A DNA stretch of 64,000 bases, taken from Pyropia haitanensis. Taxonomy: Eukaryota > Rhodophyta > Bangiophyceae > Bangiales > Bangiaceae. The notes beneath the pieces are model-generated. The model was not told the origin of the DNA. It did no database searches and saw only the letters and a program-made list of their open reading frames with translations. A program made the position numbers and the translations under genes. Where the stretch lies: assembly GCA_008729055.1 (NCBI GenBank), contig SDUX01000006.1:1683501-1747500 (forward strand), in the 5' to 3' direction. Positions 54,919 to 64,000 of the stretch are shown piece by piece (positions within the stretch are counted from its first letter, which is position 1; the number at the start of each line of letters is the position of its first letter).

Positions 54919-57900
54919 ATGGCGGCGCCCGTCACCCCCGCCGCTGCCGCATCGGCGGCGGCGGCGCCGTCCACGGTGGCGGCGGGTGGCGCCGCCGGCG
55001 AAGCGGGCGCCGCCATCGTGGGCGGCGCCACCGCCATGCCGTCGGTGCCGGTGGCCAAGCTCGTCCACGACGCGGTGCAGGCGGCGTACAAGGAGCTCCA
55101 CGCGCTGCTCGACTCCTTGTCGGATAAGGTGCGTTGGGGGTGCTGGGGAGGGGGGCGGGGGGGGGGGAGGGAGGGAGGGGGGGGGGGAGGGGGGATGGAT
55201 GCGGCTGCACTTGCTTGGGGTGAGGGGAGGGAGGGGGACGGGGGGCGCTGATCATGCGCGTGCCGGGCCGCCTGACGCATTGTAGGGGCGTGGCGGTTGG
55301 GGGAGGGGGAGGGGGGAAGGGAGCTGGACGCACCGCACAGTGTCGTGTACTAACTCTTTGTGGGGGAGACGTTTTGGATGTCCACTGTCTTGGTCCGGTC
55401 CTGGCTCCCCTTTTTGTGTGTTTGCCGTGGTTCCCACCGCACAGACGAGTGACGCGCGCAAAGAGGCGGTCGTGGAGTACGCCCTCCGCACCCGCCACCG
55501 GCTGGTGCGCCTGCTCGTCGTCGTCCGCTGGTCCATGGACTATGGCGCGTCGACGGCGGCGGCGGCGGTCGCGGGCACCGCCGCGGGCGGCCACGTGCGG
55601 TCGCTCGAGGCGGCCGCGTCGGCGCTGTGGGGCGCGCACCACGCGGCGGCGGCGGCGCCGGCGCTGCCGCCGGCGCTTGCCGACGCGGCCGACGTGCTCG
55701 GCACGGGGCGGTACCACCGGCTGCCGGCGATTGTGGGCAGCGTCCTCGGCATTGACATGGCGGTGGACGCGGCGGCTGACGGGCTGCCAGAGGGGGGGGC
55801 GGGGGGGGGCACGCCCGCTGCTGCGGGGGGGACGGCCGCCCCCGCGGCGGCGGCCGCGGCGGTGGTTCCCGGGGTCACGCCGGCGACGGCGGCGGCGGCG
55901 CCGACGGGCGCCGCCGCGGGTGCGGGCACGGCCGACGTGGAGAATGTGGAGGAGGACATTGACGCGATGCCCCCCGCGGCGCGCAAGCGCTACGTCCTCG
56001 GCCGCGTCGGCCGCGCGACGCGCGCGCTGCTGCGCGCGGCCAGCCCGCTGCCCGGCGGGCTGGCCGTGCTCGACTGGCAGCCTGGCGGGGGCGGCGTGGG
56101 GGGACCGGCCATCCCGCCCGCCGCCGCCGCCGCCGCCGCCGCCGCCCCCGCCGCGGCCACCGCTCCCCCCCCCGCCGCCGCCCGCGCCGCTGCCGTTGGC
56201 GGCGGCAGCGACGGCGGCAGCGGCGGCGGCGGGGGCGACCCCGACGCGGTCGCCGCGACGGTGACCGTCGGCCTCCCCAAGGCGTGGACGGTGCGGCTGT
56301 CGCTGGACGGGGTGGACCCGGCCGCGTCGCTCTTCCGCGTCCACGCGGTGGACGTGCTGGTCGACGGCTGTGCCGACGCGCCGGGGCCCTTCTCGCCGGT
56401 CGCGGCGTACGCGCGGACGCCGTCAGACGCGCGGTCGCGGCAGCCCGCGCCGCCGCGGGGGGGGGGGGGGGGCGGAGGATCTCGCGCCCGCCCGCTGCTG
56501 TCGCCGCAGCAGCAGTCGGTGCTGCGGCGGCTGCTGGATGACCGCATGCGTTGGGCCGCGACCGCAGCGGCGGCCAACGCGGCGCCACCACCGGCGCCGG
56601 GGGGTGGCGCGCCAGCGGCAGCCGGCGGCAGCAGCGGCAGCGTCCCCGCGGCGGCGGCGGCCGGCGGCGGCGTCGGCACTTCCCCGACTGCGGCCGGCGC
56701 GGCGGTGGCCGACGCCGCCGGCGACGGGGGTGGTCCGGCGCCCACCCAGGCGGTCTCCACCGCCCGCGCCCGCGCGGCACTGGCCGCGCTCGCCGACGCC
56801 ATGACCGGCGGCGTCGTCGCGCCGCTGCTCATGGCGCACATCCGGGGCCAGGCGGCGGCGCTCGCGGCGGGCGCCTGGTCGGGCGGCGCGCTGCGGGTGG
56901 GCGCGGGCATCCCCCCCGGCGCCCCCCCCGGCGCACCCGCGTCCGTGTCCCTGGACTACTGGCCCTCCCACCGGGAGCCCGGCCGCATCACCATCACCGC
57001 CGTCCCGGTTGCCGCGTCCGACGTGCGCGCGTTTGTCGCGGCGCCGCCGCCCGCGCCGGGCCTGGGCCTCGCTGGCCTGGCCGCCACGGACGGCGCGGCC
57101 ACCGCCGCGGATGCCGCCACCGCCCGCCTGGTGACGATCGTCCACGAGCCGCCCCTGCCCGGGGGGCACGCGTACAAGCGGGCGGCGATGACGCTGCACC
57201 CGCGGCGGCTCAACGTGGAGACCCTCTTGCTGTCGACGATGCGCGCGCGCGCCGCCGCCCGGCTGGCCGCGCTCGCCGACGCGCTGCTGGTGGCGCGGCC
57301 GGGCTCCCCGTGGACGCCGCTGGTGCCGGCGCAGCTGCTCGTGTCGGCGGGGCCCGCGCCCGAGCCGGCCGACGGCGTGGGCGGCGGCGGTGGCGGCGGC
57401 GACGGCGGCGGCGGCGGCACGGTGGACAGCGTGCCGCTGCCGCCGTCTGGCGCGACGCTGGTCATCCGCCTGCGGGGCGCCCACACAGGCCTGACGGTGC
57501 GGCCGTCGTGCCGGTCGGGGGGCATCCGCCTGCGCGTCATTGGCGCGGCCGCGCTGGCCGTCCCGCCGTCGACAGTGGCGTCGGCGGGCGGCGCGTCGGG
57601 CGCGGCGGCGGCGGCGTCCGGCGGGGGCGCGTCCACCAACGCGCTCGCCGCCGACGCGGGGGTGTGGCAGGGGGAGCGCCATTTTGCGTCGGCCGCCGAC
57701 GAGTACACTGCTGTCGCCGCGGCCGTGGCGGGCGTTCATCGGCGGCTGCAGCTGGAGGCGTCTGCGCGGGCGGTGTGCGCGCTGGATATCGGCGTGTCCC
57801 GCACGCTGCCGCCCGGCACCGCGTCTGTGGCGGCGTCGGCCGCGGCGGAGCTGACGGCGAGCCAGCTGGTGCCGCCGTTTGCACCGCTTGAGCGCCGCGC

Positions 57901-60559
57901 CCCGCGGCGCTTCCTGACGCTCGCGCCCCCGCCGCCGCCGCCCGTGCCGTCACCACCGCCGACGCCACGCGCGCCGCTCTACGTGCGGCGGTCGCCGCGG
58001 GCGGCGGCGGTCGGGGCGGACGCGCACGCGGCCAAGGCGTCGCCGGCGGTGGCGGCGGTGGCGCCAGCGTCAGCGGTGGTTAAGCGGCCGCGCCTCACGT
58101 ACGCGACGACGAGCGACAGCCTGGTTTTTATTCAGGAGACGGCCTACTTTGCCGAGCTCTCCGCCGCCACGGCCGCGTTTAGTAGCTGGGGCAGCGGCGG
58201 TGGGATGGGGAGCCCCACCGCCGTCACCGATGGGGTCCCCCCCGCCGGGGCTGACGTCGGCATGCTCGTTGCCGCCGACGAGGTGGACCGGTACTCGGGC
58301 TCCGCCGCCGCGGCCGCCGCCTGGGCGGTTGCGCGGGAGGCGGTCGAGCGGCGGCTACGGCGGGACTCGCTGCTCCGTGCGTTTGCCGCTGCGAATGTCG
58401 CGTCGGCGCTGCCGTCGCCCGTGTCGGTGTCGACGCACGCGGCGTCCGCTGCGGCGGCCGCCGCGGCAGCCGCGTCGGCCGCGGCGGCGGCGGCGTCCGC
58501 GTCGGCTGCGCTGGGCACCCGTGGCGGCGGCGGCGGCGGTAGTGGAACGGGGGGCAGTGGCGGCGGCGGAGGCGGCGGCGGCGGTACTGCCGGCGGCACC
58601 ATCCGCGGCGGCGTCAGTAGTGGCGGGGAGGCGGCGGCCCACTACGGGTCCTCCCGTCACGTGCCGCAGGCGCCGTCCTCGTCCTCCTCGTCGGGGGACG
58701 ACGCGGACCTGGACGTGGACACGGCGTCGCGGACGCTGCTCAAGATCAAGTGCGAGCCGCTGCCCGTCCGCCGCGCGGAGCTCCTCCTCCGCGGCAGCGA
58801 GGCGTGGCAGGTGCGGCTGGAGCTGCTGCCCCCCATCTTTGACTCGACCCTCTCCCCACTGTCGCCGTCGGGGTGGCTCGCGACGGCCACGGGGGTGGGC
58901 GCGCCACCCGTGCTGTCGCCGGCACCCTCGGCGGGTGCCGTTGCCGGCGGTGCCACCACGGGCGCAACGGAGCCGCTGGGCAGCCCCTGGCCGGTGGGCG
59001 TGTCGTGCGTCGGCTCCACGCTCACCTTTACGTACCCGTCGCCCAACGCGTCGTCGGTGCGGAGCTTCTTCCGGGACCTCACCCGCGCGCGCACGGCCGC
59101 GGCGCTCGCGCGGGGGGTACCTCCGTCGCCCTACTACACCGTCCTCCGCCGGTCGCCGGTGCGGATCGTCGTTGGGGTGGGGCCCAAGCGGCTGCGGCCG
59201 CCGCCCAACGCGGCGCCGTTGGCCAACGGCGCGCCCGCGGGGGCGGCGCGGCCGGGCGCGGCGGCCCCCCCCACGGGCGCGGTGGTGGGCACCAAGCAGC
59301 ACGACTACCAAGCGACGGTCGAGTACGTCTACTCCAAGGGAAACTCGGGCGGCTTCTCCGTCTCGTTTGCACCCTCCCTCCCGACGCTCGAGAAGCTGTC
59401 CCCCCTCATAGAGGAGACGCTCGACGCGTCGGGGGGGGGCGTCGGCGGCGTCCTCGCGGGGCTCCTGGAGCGGGCGTGCCCGGTGGCGGCGGCCGCCGAG
59501 GCGGCCGTACGCCACGGCGCCGGCGGCCGCATCCGGTTTGTCACGGCCCTGCGGGTGCGGGCGGTCTTTGCGGGCGTCCCGCAGGGCTCTGCCGCGATGG
59601 CCGCCGCAATGGCCGCCGCGTCGGCCGCGTCGGCCGCCGCCGCCGCGGCGGCCGCGTCGGCGGGCGCGCCGCCGCCGCCGCCCCGGCCGGCGCTCCCCCA
59701 CTCCACCCACGCGGTGGACGTGGACGCGCGGTCGGGCAACGGGGCGGTGACGGTCATTGACGTGGGCCGCGCCACGTCCGTGATGATCGCGCAGGGGTTT
59801 GCGCACCCCAACGGCAACAGCGGGCGGCGCAACGACTTTACGCCCCTCCCCAAGTGGGACGTCATCGTCGCGTACCTGGCCAAGAAGGGGTACGCCCGGC
59901 AGCTGCGGGCGGAGAGCACCGTCGTGCTGCCCATCGACAAGCTTGAGAACTTCCTCAGCGCGCTCGTCACGTCGTCGCGCAAGAGCGACGCGCCGTCGGC
60001 GGCGGCGCAAGCGCAGGCGCAAGCGCAGGCGCAGGCGCAAGCACAGGCGCAGGCGCAGGCGCAAGCGCAGGCGCAGGCGCAGGCGCAGGCACTGGCGCAA
60101 GCGCAGGCACAAGCGCAAGCGCAGGCACAGGCGCAGGTGCCACCGCAGGGGGGGGGGCTCCTGCACTGCCTCACCCGCCGCCACAGCCGCCGCAAGCGTG
60201 ACGGGGGGGGAGGCGGCGACCGTGGCGGCCTCGGGCCTGTCTGTCGGTTTGTGGGGCTCCTCCCGACCCCGCTCCCCCCCCCCGTCAACGCCTGCTATTC
60301 TTGCTTGGTTTTGTTGTTTGTTCCGTCTGCTTTTTGTTTTTCTTGTCTTTTTGTTTGGGCGGCTGCCAGCGAACAAAAACAAGGGCGGTGGCTACGCCTG
60401 TGGGGTCTCGCTGTCGAGCATCCACCGTCGGGTGCCATGAATAGCTATAGGATGTCGCCAAGCGCAGGGAGGCACGCGCACCCCGCGTCACCCGCGACTC
60501 GTATGGCGCTTGGGGTCGGGGCCCATCCGTGCAACGCGCTGACCCGTCTTCAAAAGTAG
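54919..60559 (+). CDS. MED14: Mediator complex subunit 14 (RGR1-like)
   Basis: Scaffold subunit of Mediator linking head, middle and tail. Exon 1 54919-55128, intron 55129-55444 (AAG|GTGCGT ... CCGCACAG|ACG, phase 0), exon 2 55445-60559. The N-terminal MED14 domain is clear: VPVAKLVHDAVQAAYKELHA, LLDSLSDK across the splice to TSDARKEAVVEYALRTRHRL, VRLLVVVRWSMDYG, later LGTGRYHRLPAIVGSV. This matches LVxxxYxxLxxLxxxLP...RKxxLxxFxxxTRxxxxRLxxLxxW of MED14. A helical repeat-rich body follows with large Ala/Gly insertions, then VIVAYLAKKGYARQLRAEST near the end. About 22 Ala-Gln dipeptides are coded by GCGCAR repeats (60004-60137). A G10 run at 60148-60157 probably lacks a base: with one more the protein would end at 60201 after a short Pro tail. 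About 1,690-1,774 residues; larger than yeast RGR1 (about 1,080). Confidence 0.82.
55129..55444 (+). other. Intron of MED14
   Basis: 316-nt GT-AG intron, phase 0. Long G runs in its first half, pyrimidine-rich before the acceptor (tggctccccttttt). It splits the conserved MED14 helix pair. Confidence 0.85.
60004..60137. repeat. (GCGCAR)n hexamer array coding (Ala-Gln)n
   Basis: About 22 copies of gcgcaa/gcgcag/gcacag in the MED14 C-terminus. A/G third-base variation between copies shows they have aged somewhat. One copy is changed to ctggcg (Leu). Confidence 0.9.
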
Positions 60560-60916
60560 CCCCCACATCGTCGATTCGTCATGGGCCCTTCCATCCATGC
60601 GCTTGTCCGTGCCGAATGACGCATCCACGCGCACACACTGGTGCGCCTCCCGGCTCGCGGCGCGCCAACGCACTCTGCGGGGCACCGCCTCGTTATCCGC
60701 AACCTACCCCCTTCCCTCGTCGACTCTTCTCCATCCCGCCCCCTCCCCTCCCCCCCCGTCGCAACCAATCCCCCCCTCCCGTCCTCCTCGACCGGCCGCC
60801 CATCCCAGCCCCCCCTCGGGCGGCGGCGGCGGCGCCGCCATCGCCCTCTAGCGCTGCCTGCCAGTGGCTACCGCGGCGCCCCCCGCTCACGCCCCCGCCC
60901 CCCGTCCGTCTGTGGC
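60560..60916. other. Spacer MED14 - SAT
   Basis: 357 bp (about 715 bp if MED14 ends at 60201). C-rich; leader of the serine acetyltransferase. The same frame as SAT is open to 60641, so an earlier start is possible but has no targeting features. Confidence 0.5.
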
Positions 60917-62389
60917 ATGCCGCCGCGCGCGGCGTTTGCCGTTCCCTGCCCGCCGCTGGCGGCCAACGACGGCAGCACCAGCGGCGGAACCATCGGCGGC
61001 GGCGGCGGCGGCCGCGGCGGCGGCTTTGGTAGCGGCCGCGGCCGTCGCTTTGGCGGCGGCTCCCCTCTTGGGCGCCGGCTGGCGGCGGTCCCCCGCCCCG
61101 CCGCGGCCGGGCGGTCGTGGCCGGCATCCAGGCGGCCGTGGCGGGCCACCATGGCGGGTGGCGCGGCGTCGCCCCCCCCCCCCCCCCCGAATGGTGGGCC
61201 CCCCCCCGCTTCGGCGGGGAGCACCCCCGCGCCGCCTCCGGCGGCCCCTAGCGCCGCGCCGCCCTCTGGTGGCGGCGCCTCCCCCCCCGCCCCCCCCGGC
61301 GCCCGCGGGGGTGGCGGCAGCGGCGTCGTCCTTGGCGCCACCACCCTGTCGACGCTGCGGCCGGCGGTGGGGGTGCCCCCCCCCCTGCCCCCCCCCCACC
61401 CGACAGCGTGGATGGGCGTGCCCGTGACGGGCCCTGGCTTTGGCCCCCGCGTCACCGTCGACGACCTGATGGCGTCGCTGCCCGACGAGCCCGACCCGCT
61501 GTGGTCCCTCATCCGCCGGGAGGCGTCGGTGGGCGCCGCCAACGAGCCGCAGCTGGCGTCCACCCTCTACGCCTCCGTCCTCGTGGCGGACAGCCTGGAG
61601 GAGTCGCTCGCAACGGTGCTGGCCAACCGCCTCGACGCGCCCTACTTCCAGGCCACCCAGTGGGCGGAGCTGTTCCGCGAGGTCGCCGCGGACGACCAGA
61701 CGTTTGGGGTGGGCGTCCGCGCCGACATTAGCGCGGTGATGACGCGGGACCCCGCGTCGGCGCACGCGGTGGTGGTGGTGCTCTACTACAAGGGCTTCCA
61801 CGCGCTCACCTGCCACCGGCTGGCGCACTGGCTGTGGCTGCGGGGGCGGGGCTCCCTCGCCCTCTACCTCCAGTCGGCGGTGAGCGCGCGGTTTGGGGTG
61901 GACATCCACCCCGCGGCGGTCCTCGGGCACGGGGTGATGATGGACCACGCGACGGGGATTGTGGTGGGCGAGACCGCCGTCGTTGGCAACAACGTGTCGC
62001 TGCTGCACAACGTGACGCTGGGCGGGACAGGCAAGACGGGCGGGGACCGCCACCCCAAAGTCCGCGACGGCGTCCTCATTGGCGCGGGCGCGTCGGTGCT
62101 GGGGAATGTGGTGGTGGGCGTCGGCGCGCACGTTGCGGCGGGGTCGGTGGTGCTCAAGGACGTGGCGGGGGGGGCGGTCGTGTCGGGCGTGCCCGCCAAG
62201 GTGGTGGGCACGCTGCGGTTTTCCGGTGGCAGCCGCGGCATGCCGGCGCTGAGCATGGACCACCGGGAGAGCGTGGTGCTGGCGTCGGCGGGGGGGGGGG
62301 AGGCGGAGAAGGTGCGCGCCGAGGAGGTGGCCGTCCGGGAGGCGGTGGAGAGTGTTGGGGGAGACGATGACCACGAGTACATCATTTGA
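60917..62389 (+). CDS. SAT: Serine O-acetyltransferase
   Basis: Makes O-acetylserine from serine and acetyl-CoA, the committed step of cysteine synthesis. 490 residues. The first 180 residues are low complexity, probably including a plastid or mitochondrial transit peptide (MPPRAAFAVPCPPLAANDGS). The SAT N-domain runs DPLWSLIRREASVGAANEPQ, YASVLVADSLEESLATVLAN, ADISAVMTRDPASAHAVVVV, YYKGFHALTCHRLAHWLWLR. The hexapeptide beta-helix follows: FGVDIHPAAVLGHGVMMDHA, TGIVVGETAVVGNNVSLLHN, VTLGGTGKTGGDRHPKV, LIGAGASVLGNVVVG. Asp329 and His344 match the catalytic pair of CysE, 15 residues apart as in the E. coli enzyme. The protein ends DDDHEYII: the terminal Ile is the residue that docks into O-acetylserine (thiol) lyase to form the cysteine synthase complex, so feedback through that complex is likely. 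Confidence 0.95.
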   Translation: MPPRAAFAVPCPPLAANDGSTSGGTIGGGGGGRGGGFGSGRGRRFGGGSPLGRRLAAVPRPAAAGRSWPASRRPWRATMAGGAASPPPPPPNGGPPPASAGSTPAPPPAAPSAAPPSGGGASPPAPPGARGGGGSGVVLGATTLSTLRPAVGVPPPLPPPHPTAWMGVPVTGPGFGPRVTVDDLMASLPDEPDPLWSLIRREASVGAANEPQLASTLYASVLVADSLEESLATVLANRLDAPYFQATQWAELFREVAADDQTFGVGVRADISAVMTRDPASAHAVVVVLYYKGFHALTCHRLAHWLWLRGRGSLALYLQSAVSARFGVDIHPAAVLGHGVMMDHATGIVVGETAVVGNNVSLLHNVTLGGTGKTGGDRHPKVRDGVLIGAGASVLGNVVVGVGAHVAAGSVVLKDVAGGAVVSGVPAKVVGTLRFSGGSRGMPALSMDHRESVVLASAGGGEAEKVRAEEVAVREAVESVGGDDDHEYII

Positions 62390-64000
62390 CTTGGCGGGCG
62401 CCGCCGCCTCGCTTGCTGTTCCATCTTTTGGTTCCTATGCTTCCTCGGGCGCACCCGGCGCCGCGCCGCACGTGCCACCCCGTGGGACAGTGCCAACCGC
62501 GCTGCTCCGTACGCCCTGAGGTCTTGGCGGGCTGTCCCCCCCGCGCCGACGCAGCGCTGCCCAGTCGGGCGTAGGCGCGTCGCCCCGTGCAGCTGGAGGG
62601 GGGACTTGGCGGGCGTGGTGGGGGGGGGGGGGTGAGGAGTTGGCGGGGGGTGGGGGGAGGGGATGGAGGGGGGGAGAAGCTGTAGCATCGGGCACTGCTT
62701 CCGTGGCGGCGGTGGTGGGCGTCGGCCTAGGCCGTGGTCGCCTGCGGGCGGGAGCATGGCGGGGGGAAAGGGGTGGTCGAGGGGGCGGGTCAACGTACCT
62801 CCACCTGCGAGCGTGGCGCGGGGGGCGACTGACGGAGGCGGTAGACGGGGGGCGCCAGGCCAGCCCCGGGACGCGGATGCAGGCGGGGCGCGCGTGGAAG
62901 CGGAGGCGGGCGAGGGGAGGGGGGGTGAGGATCAAGGCAGCGGCCGCGGTGGCAGTGCTTGAGTGCGCTGGTTGGATGCAAAAGAAATGTCCGGCCTCAC
63001 GCTTGTTCTTATTGCTGTCCTACCCCATCCATATGCACGTGGGAGAGAAGCGTCGCGCTCATGGCCATGTATGTATCGCACGGCACGTGGTGGACGTCTT
63101 GGACTAGACACAGATCCAAACGTCATACCAGCTCCCTGTGGCCTAAAATCTCGCGCGTATGGGACTCGTGCACGCAAGCCATCGGGCCACCCGAGCTTCG
63201 CGCTGGCACCCACCCCAGCATGGGAGCTCGTAGCAACCTGAGCTGCGGCAGTAGTCTGCCCTTGGGCGTGGGGAGCTCTTCATCACTCTGATGGCTGATG
63301 CAGAGAGATTCACTCGGTCGACAGAGAGGTCGACCTCTCCGTTGCATTGTTTGCGCGTACACAGTGGTACTGTACCCGAAATCTTGCGCGACTGCCAGTC
63401 GGCACGACAGAGTGCCGCCCAGCGCCCTTCTATGGGAATCTTCACCGCACGGCGGGTGAGGCCCCCCCCAGACGTGTAATGCAGCCTCGGGTCGGCCGTT
63501 TCGCTCCGCGGCCCCGGACAGCCGACTCCGCGGCGGCGACCAGCGGGGCACTGCGGGACTGTGAGACACCCGTCCACTGGCTGCTGCAGGCCCAGACCCA
63601 AGTCCCGCGGGCCCGTAGACGAGGCGGAGAGGACAGGGCATGGAAAAAAAAAGACGAAGAAAATTGTGTCCATCGTGTCTGGAGGCTTGTGGACACGTCA
63701 CCGCAGTTCAGAGTGACTGGTGGCTCGACAGCTGGGCACCCCCTCGCGCAGCGTGCGCCGCTGCAGGGTTGGTGGGCCACAAGATCAAATCCGGACATTG
63801 AGGAGACACTCAAAAGCCTTCACGCTGGCAAGAAATGGCCGAGGCTGCGCTGTGCCCTCGGGTCAGGCCCGTACCCATCCGACTGCATCTTTTTTTTGGG
63901 GAGACGTGCCCCGACGCCCAACCCAATTTCTGCCCCCTCCCGAAGGCCTGTGGAGCTGTGCCCGCGACGGACCCACCGGCGGACCACTCCCCAATCCTCC
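62390..64000. other. Terminal region without a supported gene
   Basis: 62390-62950 is GC-rich 3' flank of SAT with G runs. From 62950 to 64000 GC content is lower; minus-strand frames of up to 192 codons (63123-63701) show no domain or codon bias I trust. No inverted-repeat ends found within the window; an element could extend beyond it. Confidence 0.4.

Noticed and set aside
63123..63701. 192-codon minus-strand frame near the right end
   Set aside because: Composition and codon use do not match the real genes, and no motif is visible.

Overview
The window is nuclear DNA of a photosynthetic eukaryote with a very GC-rich genome. Coding sequence is saturated in G and C at third positions and rich in Ala, Gly, Pro and Arg homopolymers. 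Introns are few (0 to 3 per gene), short and GT-AG. The protein set is eukaryotic: Mediator MED14, cyclin H, complex I NDUFS4, an E2-fold protein and a NOP9-type Pumilio protein. Several proteins point to a plastid: a transit-peptide ribulose-phosphate 3-epimerase, a lumenal CYP38-like cyclophilin, a folate-biopterin (BT1) transporter and a plant-type serine acetyltransferase. Extreme GC with sparse introns fits a bangiophyte red alga (Porphyra/Pyropia type) best. That is inference; another GC-rich alga is possible.

Layout. 0.3-6.3 kb: a NOP9-like Pumilio protein (+) converges on an MFSD6-like transporter (-). 7.4-11.7 kb: a PET117-like small protein (+) and a large CCT-domain protein (-). 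11.7-15 kb: no gene I can support. 15-19.8 kb: a CYP38-like lumenal cyclophilin and a four-exon BT1 transporter, both (-). 21.6-23.7 kb: a kynurenine-3-monooxygenase-like flavoenzyme (-). 24-26 kb: low-GC tandem repeat interrupted by a 1.4-kb inverted-repeat element. 27.6-30.6 kb: a coiled-coil protein (-) and NDUFS4 (+). 30.9-34 kb: cyclin H (-) and a small coiled-coil protein (+). 34.8-38.3 kb: low-complexity and Cys-rich hypothetical genes. 38.5-39.9 kb: an E2-like protein without the active cysteine (+). 40.7-41.5 kb: ribulose-phosphate epimerase (-). 41.9-44.4 kb: three unrecognised genes. 47.6-48.2 kb: a DUF2256 protein (+). 48.6-51.1 kb: a secreted Kelch-Hint fusion (-). 52.8-54.2 kb: a hAT transposon with intact ends and target-site duplication. 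54.9-60.6 kb: MED14 (+). 60.9-62.4 kb: serine acetyltransferase (+).

The genes look like independent single-gene units serving transcription (MED14, cyclin H, CCT protein), ribosome biogenesis (NOP9), respiration (NDUFS4, PET117), plastid function (RPE, CYP38, SAT, BT1) and secretion or cell surface (Kelch-Hint). I see no operon-like functional cluster. Low-GC islands coincide with mobile elements or unexplained repeats.

Caution on the sequence: at least five genes change reading frame at a G/C homopolymer, and in each case the net defect is one missing base. This looks like homopolymer contraction in the assembly rather than gene decay.
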